From: Zarea fungicola
Taxonomy: Eukaryota > Ascomycota > Sordariomycetes > Hypocreales > Cordycipitaceae
Assembly: GCA_900169235.1 (NCBI GenBank)
Contig: FWCC01000444.1
Coordinates: forward strand, 1 to 36,878
Length of the DNA stretch: 36,878 nucleotides
Direction: 5' to 3'
Shown here: positions 23,650 to 34,611 of the stretch, one piece after another
Numbering within the stretch: position 1 is the first letter of the stretch
Layout: the number at the start of each line of letters is the position of its first letter
Program-made: the position numbers and the translations under genes
The notes under the pieces: model-generated
The model's database searches: none
Told to the model about the DNA's origin: nothing
Seen by the model: the letters and a program-made list of their open reading frames with translations, nothing else

Positions 23650-24342
23650 TTTGGATGGGGTTGGCGTTGCTCAATGGGGAACCCAAGAATGGCAAGATGG
23701 ACAGAGAGTTTGGTGAAAATCGTGATGTCGAACGTCTCTGTCTTCCCCGGCTTAGTCCGTGGCTGGTAGCCAGGTTTCTGCCTCAGGCTGGCACTGCTAC
23801 CAAGTTTTTGTTCTATCACGTGATGGTTCTGGCAGGAAATCCGTCCAGAGTGATGCTGGACAAAACAGTGCAGATCTACACTGGAATGCAGCACTGATGA
23901 AACGGAGCAATAAGAGTTTTTTTTTTTTTTTTAATCTCACGCGTTGATTCAGGTTGGATCTGGTAATTATATCCTGGAGTCGAAGCCATTGGCCTAGTTG
24001 ATCGCGGATATTCGTGCAGGCGGCACAGTCTAGCGTGTAGGAGTCAGTGCTTTTGCCGGTTGAAAGAATTTTTTTTTTAAATAAATAAATAACAGTTTTA
24101 TGATTTAGTTTTTGTGATTTATTTTGTCGTGTCTATGGGGTATTCATTCCAGTCTCCATGTAATTAATCAACTCAATATACAAAAAAATAGCAAACCCAG
24201 ACTCCGTGCCTTTCAGCCGAATAGACCACCATGGGACTGTCTGGTGCAGTCGCGAACGAGTGGCAAGGGCAAAACCCAAATCGAATACAAATTACAACCA
24301 ATCTTCCTCACCCTCCGAATTTCATCAACAGCGACGCTCTCA
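23650..24342. other. Intergenic: ATP14 promoter and b561 gene 3' region
   Basis: No gene is supported. Holds the E-box and CCAAT box, a poly-T run (23918-23932) and A/T-rich 3' sequence near 24070-24190. Confidence 0.45.
23815..23824. promoter_or_regulatory. Palindromic E-box (ATCACGTGAT) upstream of ATP14
   Basis: A perfect 10-bp palindrome around CACGTG, fitting the Cbf1-type RTCACRTG consensus, lies about 166 bp upstream of the ATP14 start. A CCAAT box in gene orientation (ATTGG on + at 23988-23992), the type bound by the HAP complex at respiratory genes, lies further upstream. Binding is inferred. Confidence 0.45.
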
Positions 24343-25720
24343 TCATTTGCTGCCGTTCTCGTCCGAACCTGCAACCGGGTTCTTAGCAGTGTTGCTGTTG
24401 TTTAAGCCCCTAGCCTTTCTGAATTCGATCCAGGGAATGGAGACAAAGTAAGGACCGGCAATGACGGCCGCGAGAACAATGTAGGCGATGCGGAAGCTGT
24501 GGTCGCCGCCAGCTAGCTGAAGACCGAGCCCGCCGTTGACGATTCCCAAAAGCATAATGGCGCGGCCGTACCACACGTGAACATGGCTAATTGCTCCACG
24601 GCGTTGATGGTTCTTGAAGTTCATGTGATGGAGATAACCAAGGAATGGCTGCACGGTCATCAAGGCACAGACAATAATGCCGATCTTGGTGTGAGTGGTG
24701 TTCCAGAACTACGCTTTGTCAGTCATTCAAGTTGCAAAAGGCAGATAATTGGCAGTGATCCTAAACGTACCAGACCCAAGCGCTGGGACATGACACAGCC
24801 CAATCCGAGGCCAGCCCACATGGTAATAAAAGTCACGGTCTGGAAAGCAGCGTGGAAAACCCACTTGCCAAGAAGGGGCATCAGCATAGCCCCGGCAGGG
24901 TACAGGACGACCCAAACAAGCGTCATAATAACGCCGTGAGCATAGCGAAGAGAATCCGAGACGGGGCCGCTTGAGTCGCCTCCAGATACAATACCACCCG
25001 GGGGATTGCTGCCGCTGCTTCCATTTCCACCAGTGTTTCCGCCGCTATTGGTGTTATTGTTGCTGCTCCCGCTATCCCCAGTGAAAGGGTTCGAATCCGA
25101 ATCCAACGAGGCCTGGGTGAGATCGATTTTGAAGATGGAGTGGTCGTCGTGGTAGTCGATTGTCGCGTCCTTGTCTTGGGAGTTGATGGGGCTGCCAACC
25201 TTCCACGCCGATACCCAGCCGCTGGACCCCTTCAGAGACGCGTCCGTGCAGCCGCCGCAGCGGACATTAGCAACCATTTCGTCGTCGATAATGCCTGAGC
25301 CGGCGAGAAGCTCGACATCGGAGCGCGCCTTATACTGGGGCATGATGTGGTTGAGGCCAGGTCGTGTGCTGAGCGTCACGTTGCCGGTGCCGTCTGCATA
25401 CATGAGGAAGATGTCGGCACCATTCATCTGGCTACCGATGCCGAGGGCGGCCCATTCATACGTCTTTGGGGCGCGGATTTGGAAGTATATGTTGCCGGCA
25501 CCAGACTGAATGGCGGCTTGGGGAACGCCCCAACTGAAGCATACTTGCGAGCCAGAGGCAACGCAATGCGGTGCGCTTGCTGCAGCGAGAGCGCCAATGG
25601 GGTCTGTCAAAAAAGATGGGCGATTAGTCGAGAGGATTTCGTGTAGTAACCAGAAGATCCCGTATACATACTCAGGACGGCCAGCGCAAGAGCGCCAGCG
25701 AAAGATCTGCTAAAGCTCAT
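24343..25720 (-). CDS. CDH-cytochrome (DOMON) plus cytochrome b561 membrane protein
   Basis: Predicted membrane haem protein for trans-membrane electron transfer, possibly a ferric or ascorbate-linked reductase. Exons 25672-25720, 24771-25603 and 24343-24708 give 415 residues. A signal peptide (MSFSRSFAGALALAVL, cleavage near residue 24) precedes a DOMON domain like the cytochrome of cellobiose dehydrogenase (about 28-185), with candidate haem ligands Met76 (GSQMNGADIF) and a His in DYHDDHS. Four cysteines (30, 38, 132, 135) could make disulfides. A Gly/Ser/Asn-rich linker (190-230) leads to a b561-like domain with about five membrane helices and the usual His set (YAHGVIM, VFHAAF, THTKIG, SHVHVWYGR). 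The cytosolic tail is short and polar. No flavin dehydrogenase domain is present. Substrate and partner are unknown. Confidence 0.92.
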
Positions 25721-27341
25721 TCTCCTTTTCCAGGTACCACTACTAAGAAGCGCGACTTGTAATATTGTTGAGTCGTATCGTAGCTAACGCGCTCCGAGTG
25801 GTAAAAAATGTTGTGTAATGGTGAGGTGCGATGGCGAAGAGATGAGCAATCACTCAGGTGCGCATAACACAGTATTAATTAATCGCAAGAAACTTATCTG
25901 TGAAATATGGGAAACAATTTGGGCAGCCACGAGGAGGGGGCTTGCTTGAGATTTGTATCAATTTGGATCTAACTACCAGCAGCAAGAGGCTAAAACAAAG
26001 TATGTACTGGTAGTGTGGCACACCCGGGGTGCGCACTGTCAGAGCAATCACTTTGAAGCAACACACCAATTGACTATTCGCCTCCCCAGGGGTGTGAGAT
26101 CGGAATTGGGGCGTATAAGATAAGCTAGCACTGCCTTGTCCAGTCACTGCTCCGTTCATTCCGCCGGTGTCATTAATTGCAAGATGCCGAAATCACCAAG
26201 ATACGACTACTCAAGTATGAATGTCTTTTCTTCTGAGCCTGAACTGTGGTGGAAGATGTAGTAAATAGTTCATACGCGCCAGGCTTACCTAGACAGGAGG
26301 GAACTGAAACGGCATGCAAGCCTCCAAGAACTGCGAGCATGCAAGATGAATCCCAGAGAGACTACGGGGGTGGTGTGTGAAACTCTAACGTACTTTGCCA
26401 ACTAGTGAATTAGAGGAAAACAAGCTCCAGAGGCTAGCCGTCCAGGCATGTATTGCAGACACTGGGATTCATGTCTCTCGGTCAGTCGTAGTGCCGGGGT
26501 AAGGTGGCGCGCTATGATCCCTTGGCTAGCCTCCTAAAAGGGAACTTGTCAGCTCCAGGCCCTCCGCAAGAGTCTGAGTCTAGCTAGTAGTGGCTCTCTC
26601 GGGGGGATATGTTACGCCGGCCAGCGAACCAGCCAAGTGGTATTTCAAATTCAGGGTGGAGAAGGTCTTATTATCGATCATGCCCGTTACTGTTACCCGC
26701 TGCCAGATTATGGACGTATCGGTTTTTTTTTTTTTTTTTTAAATTTGGTCCAATTACGCAGTATATATGGGGTACACAGTATGCTACTCAGTTGGGTTCT
26801 CTACAACAGACAGCTTCTCTGGCGGAGCGTACCAACACAGTCTTAAGCGGTTGATGCTGGTGCAATTGCACTTATTAGACATCATGTTTACCGACCATGG
26901 GGTTACGCGCACATATACATGCATGCAAAGCTGGTTGAAATTTAAAAGCACCGGCGCTGTTACTTGCCGGCCACGGCGTCTTGCCACGAGGATGAGGCTT
27001 GCGCTAACTATTCATCATCAAGCGGGCCCTAACTCCAAGCCATGAAGATAAATTTAGATCATTCTGCAGCTATTCCACAGTTGCCGCTGACGGTGGGTTT
27101 TTTTTTATCGACTTTGTCTGCCTTTAATTGTAACTAGGATGTGTATCCATGACAAGAAGCTGGACCGAGCACGGCTCGCATGTCGGCAAAGCACGCATGT
27201 CGGCAGCACAAGCGCAAACTCTACGGAATTGGAATGGCGATTCAGTTCACAGTTCCCCTGCTTTCTTTGTAGAAGCCACTGCTGAACTGGCTAGGCTTGG
27301 CATTTAACTGCCGTGTAGTGATCTTCAGCAATGCCCAACGC

Positions 27342-27641
27342 CTACTGACAACCTCTGACGCCCGCCGCTCGGCGTCTTACATGGCACTGCAGTCTTATTT
27401 GTCCAGGCACTCCCAAGTCTTTAAAGTCTTGGCAATATACTTCATTAATCAAAGTCTCGTATGATGATAATTCGGACAATATGATATCAGACTCTCTGCT
27501 GGTCCATGTCCCTTGTCCAATGTCCACAGTGATTATGTAGGTGTAGGCGTCTCGAGTCACGGCGCTTGCTTTCACTGTCCCAGAATGCCGGAAAATCTGC
27601 CGTTTTAAGGTGAGAGGCGCAGGCGACGATCCTCCACTCAA
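27342..27641 (-). other. Protein-like open fragment, possible relic exon
   Basis: A 100-codon open frame without a good ATG (it opens at TTG). The middle part reads like real protein (DAYTYIITVDIGQGTW; SRESDIILSELSSYETL) and is followed at a Cys-His by a donor-like GTAAGA. I could find no matching upstream or downstream exon and do not recognise the family. It may be a gene remnant or chance. Confidence 0.15.
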
Positions 27642-27747
27642 CCTCCCTCTTCCTAGCGTCTCACGCTGCTAACTAGTTAGCTTTAATCTACATTTCTCAG
27701 ATATGTGCACAGCCCAGATAAAAATGTCCCCTCAAGTGGACTGATGG

Positions 27748-27770
27748 ATGACGTTGCACCGTTGCGTCAT
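27748..27770. repeat. Inverted repeat with CRE-like half sites
   Basis: ATGACG and CGTCAT are separated by 11 nt. TGACG is the core of bZIP (CRE-type) sites. It lies 1.1 kb upstream of the ABC transporter, so any role is speculative. Confidence 0.25.
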
Positions 27771-28895
27771 TTGGAAGCCGGTCCGTCGTCGTGCTAATAA
27801 TGACCCAGACTAGAACATATACTTCCTCTATCTTGATAACTATGAGGTAGTTATGGGTACGCTACGTCAGATCTTGAAGTAACAATGGCTACTGATAGTT
27901 CGTTTCAACATCTATACGAAGCAATTGATCAGTGGTATCCGGGGGGTAGCCTCTGGACGAACAGGAAATTTTAGCAAGTTTTTGTGAGAAGTGGACTTTC
28001 TAATGTTGAACGTCTTTCAAGACAGTCAAACTATTTCAAATACATGTTATTGGGACTTGAGATTCTTCCAAAGTAGATTCGAGAAATGTTTGACTGGTGC
28101 TCTGATGAATAAATGGAGGCTAGTTAGAGTGAAGGTTCAGTCTCACACCGTGGCAGCACCCAGCAACCCATCAATACTGGGGAATTTGTCCGGATCGTGA
28201 AAGTTTAAACCTCAATTCTCAACGCCAAATATGCCTCTGTTCAACCTATAGAAGTATAAAGGCTCGCATTTACTATATGTACAGTATTATCTGGTATAGT
28301 AGATGGTGGATAGACGCAGCATTCCTGGCCTAACCTTTTCACATTCTGATCAATCAATGCACAACCTCTACAGCTTAGCTAACCGGAATAATACCACGGA
28401 AATCTGGTCAAAATCGATCGTTATACAAGCAAACGCCATCGGGGCATTACCAGCTTCCGCATCTAATTGGCTAGTCGGCAGCAACCTTCTACTCCGCCGA
28501 CATGCATAAACGACCTCAGCCTGATTGCTCGGTAATTTCTTGACGTTGGTTCGGTCTTTTCTGTCCTTTTTCGCAATCTCAATTTTTCATGAAACTCTCG
28601 AATGAACTCAATTCACTGACTTTGTCCTCCTAGTCCAACCTCCAGGGTTGGAGAGTTTTGTTTGGCCAACTTCCTCATTTAAGTCGCTGCTATTAGTAGC
28701 AATAGTTAGTTGGTTGGCTATTAGCCGCGTCGGCTGATTGCCTTCAAACCCCATTCCCGTTTTGCGTTTTTTCGGACTCTACTGCTGCTCATTGCTTTCT
28801 TGTCTTCGGTGTCTTAAATAGAGGCTGCTTCCTCATACTACCACCTCCTGCCTATCGATCAACTCTTTAGCCCTTCGGCTTGTGCTTTAGCCGTC

Positions 28896-31800
28896 ATGGA
28901 TGACTCCTCGTTTGGGCCTCGCCTACAAGGTCACTTTGACTTTACTCTACTCTTTGAGCACACCATTTTCCACATGGTCCCATCACTGCTCGTCCTGTTT
29001 GCTACCCCATTTTACGTTTCCAAAATCTTCCGCAGCATGCCGATGGTCCGCTCCGGCGCGCTGCTCTACGGCAAACTGGCTTGCGCAGGGCTCCTTATTG
29101 CTGTCCAGGTAGCCAATCTCATGCTCTGGTCAGCTTCGTCGCTTGAGCACGTCGATGCGAAATTTGGTCGTGTGTCCGCCACTCTCTTGCTCATCGGTGC
29201 GGTCTGCATTAGCATTATCACCTATGCTGGGCATATCTTTTTCCTACAATCGACCGCCTTTCTCGGTGTTTTTCTCACCATTACGCTACCTCTGGAAATT
29301 GTCACTGTCTTGACGTACCATCATCGCATCGGCCTGGAGCACATCGCAGGGCTCTACATAGCAGTCCCCGTTCTAAAGCTTGCTCTGCTACTTCTGGAAG
29401 AAGTGTCGAAGCGCTCTCTTGTGAGAAGGGAGGCTGCTCGTGCCTCGCTGGGAAGTGAGGGCGTTGCTGGGTTTTGGAACAAATCCCTTTTGATTTGGCT
29501 CAACCCTCTTTTGCTGTTTGGCTTTCGACACAAAATCACCAAAAATTACCTTCCGGCTCTTGATCCACAAATGGCTTCTGAATACCTGTACCGCAAGTTC
29601 TCGCATAATTGGGAGAAGTGGGCTGATAAAACTTCCATGTTTGCCTTTGCAGCCTGCTGCCTGACTACTATACCTCTCCCATTCGTGTATGTTTTATTGC
29701 CGCGCTCATTGATGATTGGATTCTCGTTTTCACAGCCATTTTTGCTGCAAGATGTGGTGGATGAGATTTCAGCTCAGGATCCCTCCATCGATATTCAGCG
29801 TGGCCTCATGATTGCTACAGCAATTGTTTATATTGGTCTAGCTGTGAGTAGCCTATTTCATCTGCCGCTTGGCCTTTAAGCTTTCGACAGTGATGCTAAC
29901 CACACTGTCCAATTAGGTTTCGAGATCGTGGTATGCTTACATCAAAAACCAGGTAATGATAAGCATCCGGGCCATCGTCGTCTCAGTCATTTACCACAAA
30001 TCGCTGCGGCTTAGTGCAGAAACTCTGAAAAAGTCAGCGGCTATAACTCTAGTCAATACTGATACTCAAGCCATCTATCAGCTGGTGAATTTCTCGTATG
30101 ATACGTGTGCCTCCATTGTCGAGGTCGGGCTCGGATTGACTATGCTTGCAAAGTTTGTCGGCACAGCCACGATATTTGCTATCATTTACAATTTGTGAGT
30201 TTCGCACTTCGTATCATTGTTTACTACTTTTTAACCTTTCTGCTGTTAGTTACGACCGTGCTCATCTCTTTCGTAGCTCGGAGGGCTGTGTCCACCCGCC
30301 TAGGCTGGAACAAGCTCATTCAGACTCGAATCGAGGCCACATCCAATGCACTTGCTCAGTCCAAAGAGATAATGATGATTGGGCTCGGACCATCCATTGC
30401 AAAACACCTACAGGAATGTTTCGAGGCGGAGACCCAAGCTGCTATCAAAGACCGCAATTACTTCACTGCCGCTCTGACACTTGCTGCATTCGCAGACTCG
30501 GTCACTCCCGTCGTGGTAATTGCTGGCACACTGTTTTGGACCCGCGCCTCTGAGGCTCTCTCTACGTCGGAATTCTTTGCGACAATTGCGTTTGTGAAGC
30601 TGGTATCGGCACCGCTCGCGATATTCTTGGAATATCTTCCTTACTGGACCACTGGTTTTGCCTCACTCCAGCGGCTTCAGGAATACCTTGCTCTGGAAGA
30701 GCAAGGTGATCCTCGTAGACTTGTTCTTGACGCTGAGACTACCGCTACCGCTACATCTGCATCTTCTGGAGGGAATCCCTTAGTTGGCGACACTGCTGGT
30801 GTTGAAATTTCGGTTTCAAACCGGAAGCGTCGTGGAGAAAACAGAGCTGTTCGTACCGCCACCGCATTTGCAGACGAAGGTATTCTACCCTGTTCTTCTG
30901 CCACGGCTATTTCCATCCCTGTCGCTTTCGCGGTAGAGTTTATTCACGTATCACTCACCTCGTACTCGTCCCAATTCATCCTACGTGACGTCTCTCTGAG
31001 CATTCCCATTGGCAGCGTCGCCATGGTTTTTGGTCCTGTCGGTTGCGGCAAATCGACATTTGCCAGAGCCATTCTTGGTGAAGTCGAGCCAAGCGACGGG
31101 CAGATCGCAGTGACGGCCGGTTCCATTGCGTATTGCGCCCAAACGACGTGGATGCGAAACGCAACCTTGCAAAGTAATGTGATTGGAAACGACGTCTACG
31201 ACGAGGCGAGATATTTAAGAGTCATCCATATCTGTGCATTAGACGTCGATTTTGCCCAGCTTCCTCGTGGAGACCAGACCATTGCTGGTACTGATGGATG
31301 CAACTTGAGCGGAGGGCAAAGGTCACGCTTGGTAGGCAATGATAGAGGAGAGAGATTGAGAGAGGCAAGGAAAGCAACGCTAACAACTTTTGTCCCCAAT
31401 TAGTCTCTTGCTCGAGCACTATATGTAGAAGGCAATATTCTAGTTCTAGACGACATTTTCAGTGCACTCGACGCAGACACTTCCATGACAGTACGCAGCA
31501 GACTCTTCGGGCAGAATGGCGTAACTCGCAATGGACTCACCACCGTGATTGTGGTAACAAGCACGAGTAAGTAGTCTCTTCTTTTCTGAACTCAAGATTA
31601 CACCAAGTCGTTGGTCCGTGTATGTGTCATACTCACAACTTGTCAGTGGAACATCTCAAGGATGCGGACTTGATCTTCCAGATGGACGAAACTGGGGCCA
31701 TTGAAAAGAAGCCGGCGAGTTATCGCGACTCGCTCACGAGCCCCTCTTCTAATTTCGAGACGGATTCACTGCCTGACTCCAAGGAAAGCGTCCGTCGGGC

Positions 31801-34036
31801 CATGAGGCCTCCAGCTATCAAGCAGTACGCATCCAACGACAACGCTGAAGATCCTGTCGATACGAAAAATGGTGACATTTCTCTCTATTCCTACTTTGTA
31901 GAACCTGCTGGTATTCCCTATTTGTTTCTGGAAGGAATTTTACTTTTGCTAGCATCAATCGGTGAACGAATGCCGCGTACGTTACTTTTTATGATGGTTT
32001 GCAAGTGTGCACGTCGAACTGCTTACTTATACCCGAATAATTAGAAATCTTTGTCCGCATATGGTTACAAACCGACCCAGGCAACCGCCAATATTTTCTT
32101 GGTTATATTCTCTTTGGACTTGCCAACCCATTGCTTCACATTGCCTCAATTGGGTATGCTTCTTTTTATTTTCTCCGGCAGATAACGGCCGTTTATTGTT
32201 AGCAGGACAGTCCACTAACAGAAATGTCAGAGGATGGTTCCATCTGGTCAACGCAGCGGCGTCCAAGTCGTTGCATTGGAAACTGGTCGAGACGGTAACG
32301 GAAGCCACTTTTGAGTTTCTCATGACAGAAGACGCCAGCTTCTTGCTGAACCGATTCAGCATTGACATGTCCATGGTGACGCAGACATTGGCAACCACCA
32401 TAGTCCCCGTCATTTGGGGTAAGAATATTATTGCGCGGAAATTCTCCCCGAGTCTTCACTTACCCTACCAATGCGAAAAGAAAGAAAAACAGCTCAACTA
32501 ACATTTCATTTTTTGCGTGTAGGTGGATTAATGGTGCTAATTGACATTGGCGTCATCGCCTCCGGGACTTGGTACGCCGCACCCATCATCCCATGCTTCC
32601 TCCTGGTCCTCTACCTCGTGCAGCGCTTCTACCTGCGCACCTCGCGCCAGCTGCGCGCCATGGAGCTCGACACCGCCAAGCTGGCCACGCGGCACATTGT
32701 CGATACGGCCGCGGGCATCGAGCACATCCGTGCGATGCGGGCACGCGGCTGGACAGAGTCGTTTGCCGCCGAGTGGCACGCCATTGTGGACGTGACGCAG
32801 AAGCCGCTCTACTTCCTTTACGCTATCGGCCAGTGGCTGCGCTCCGTCACAGACCTCACCGCGGCGTTTTGCGCCGTCGCCATTGTCGGCCTGGCCGTGA
32901 CTTTCAAGAACACGGCCTCGCCGGCGTCGATGGGCCTGGCGCTGCTGAGCCTCATCTCGTTTAGCGAGACGGCGGCCCTCTTTGTGCGGTACTACGTGAC
33001 CATGGAAATGGCCTTTGGTGCTGTCGCGCGCATCAGGGGTCTCGCCGAGTCTACGCCGAGAGAAAAGAATGCGGGTGGTGGTGGTGGTGGACAAGAAGAG
33101 GTGTACGAGCACTGGCCCGTTACTGGCAAACTGGAGTTGGACGGGGTGACGGCGGTGTACAAGTAAGTTTCCTGTTGTTTTACCATTTCAAGTTTATGGT
33201 GTCGGTTTGGTATAAACTAACCCGTGCATTCCTAGGCCTGAAAGTGAGAAGCCGCACATAGCGTTGGACAATATATCCTTTACTGTTGAGCCCGGCGACA
33301 CTGTTGGCCTCGTAGGTCGAACAGGAAGGTAAGTTTTTCTCCTTTTTTATAAAATTTTTTTAAACCCACCTAGATCACTAATTTTGTATATTTGGCGTCT
33401 AATAGCGGTAAATCATCTCTTCTTCTCGCTCTTTTGCATCTCGTCGAGTATTCCGGCACCATCCGCCTGGACGGCCGCGACATCAAGACCGTCCCGCGCA
33501 AGCTACTGCGGACGCGCATCACGACTGTCCCACAGGGTGGCCTCGAGCTTCTCGGCTCCGTCCGCTTCAACATGGATCCGTTCAAGTTTGGGTCACGGCC
33601 CCAGCAGGAGCAGGACGCGTATCCAAACGACGAGGACCTAGCCACCATTCTGCGCTGCGTCGGCCTGTGGAGTACCGTCGCGGAGGCCGGCGGACTGGAT
33701 GCGACCATGGCGAAGCTGAAGCTGTCCCACGGCCAGCGGCAACTGTTTCAGCTTGCGCGTGCCATTCTGCATCACGGAGTCACAGGGTCCAAGCTGTTGC
33801 TCATGGATGAGGGCACGGCCAGCATGGATGCGGAGACGGAGACGCGGGTCCGGCATGTCATGGCAGAGGCGTTTTCAGGATGTACAAAGGTCATCATCAG
33901 CCATAGGTCGGCGCTTCTTGCGGCGGCGCAGGTTGTGGTGCGTCTGGATCAGGGAAGAGCACACGTTGCAGGGCCGGACGGGGTTGACGGGGAGAAGTCT
34001 GGTGAAAATGGACAAGGTGAGAGCGTGAGAATGTAG
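28896..34036 (+). CDS. ABCC-type full ABC transporter, ten exons, frame unresolved in TMD1
   Basis: Multidrug-resistance-protein-like exporter, layout TMD0-TMD1-NBD1-TMD2-NBD2, about 1480 residues. Exons: 28896-29843, 29917-30194, about 30250-31331, 31404-31566, 31647-31976, 32045-32153, 32231-32418, 32523-33162, 33236-33328, 33406-34036. NBD1 has Walker A GPVGCGKST, Q-loop CAQTTW, signature LSGGQ and Walker B ILVLDD with Asp in place of the catalytic Glu, as usual in ABCC NBD1; its H-loop reads VTSTMEHL, with no His. NBD2 has GRTGSGKSS (split by an intron), LSHGQRQ, LLLMDE and VIISHRS, so it looks catalytically complete. TMD motifs include FSQPFLLQDVVDEI and LLNRFSIDMSMV. The best intron at 30195-30249 puts exon 3 one base out of frame; an in-frame acceptor at 30283 would delete part of a helix. 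It is either a recent frameshift, a sequence error or unusual splicing. Substrate unknown. Confidence 0.88.
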
Positions 34037-34611
34037 TAGACATGTTGTCTTTGTTTTTTTGCCATCAGTTTCTTTTGTTTTTGTTTTTGTTTTTAATCTT
34101 CAACATATATTGTCATGGTTTCGTGCAGTCTGGACTTGAATCGAAGTGGCTGTGACGGGTAGGAAATATCCAACATGATGGCCTGTCGTTGCATGTGAAC
34201 ACAGCGGTTAAAATCACCAATTGTAAAGCTACCGTCACCTATTCTCGATCGAGAAGGATGTCTTGGAGTCACAAGTGTAAATATTGTTGAGAACGAAAGC
34301 AAATCAAGAAATCGATTTCAGCCATATCGCAATATCATCGGCGCCGTTAACCCAAGCCGTCGCAAACATCTCCCAGCAAAAAACACTCTCCGAACACCCA
34401 ACAGATCAACTCTACTCTAATATCAGCTCTAAAAGTCTATCGACTATTGTCGCTCTATAAAAGAAATAGCTCTAGAACAATAACAAAAAAAAAGCTTCAT
34501 CCAATGAGCATCAACTCCTCCCGCGCACATAACAAAAAATTATAATCAAGTTTGGTTCTAATATGCGCAGTCTCTCCGCATCAGGTGGCTCTGCCATGCT
34601 CCGTCATGGAG
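34037..34611. other. Convergent intergenic region between the ABC transporter and the Psk1-like kinase
   Basis: No gene is supported. Holds a short GTTTTT tandem run (34078-34094) and AT-rich 3' sequences of both genes. Confidence 0.45.

Larger units (their letters stand above)
25721..28895. other. 3.2 kb gene-poor block between the b561 gene and the ABC transporter
   Basis: No convincing gene. It contains poly-T runs (26720-26740), a 12-bp duplication CGCATGTCGGCA (27177-27188 and 27194-27205), an inverted repeat (27748-27770) and one protein-like fragment (27342-27641, minus). I see no terminal repeats or transposase motifs. The last 100 bases before 28896 are C/T-rich leader of the ABC gene. 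Confidence 0.45.

Noticed and set aside
25721..28895. Transposon or RIP-mutated element in the gene-poor block
   Set aside because: No terminal repeats, target duplication or transposase/reverse-transcriptase motifs were seen, and base composition is not extremely AT-rich.
30105..30250. Continuous open frame from 30105 into TMD1 exon 3
   Set aside because: Its first part runs out of frame through exon 2 and across the intron; exon 2 is clearly coding in another frame.
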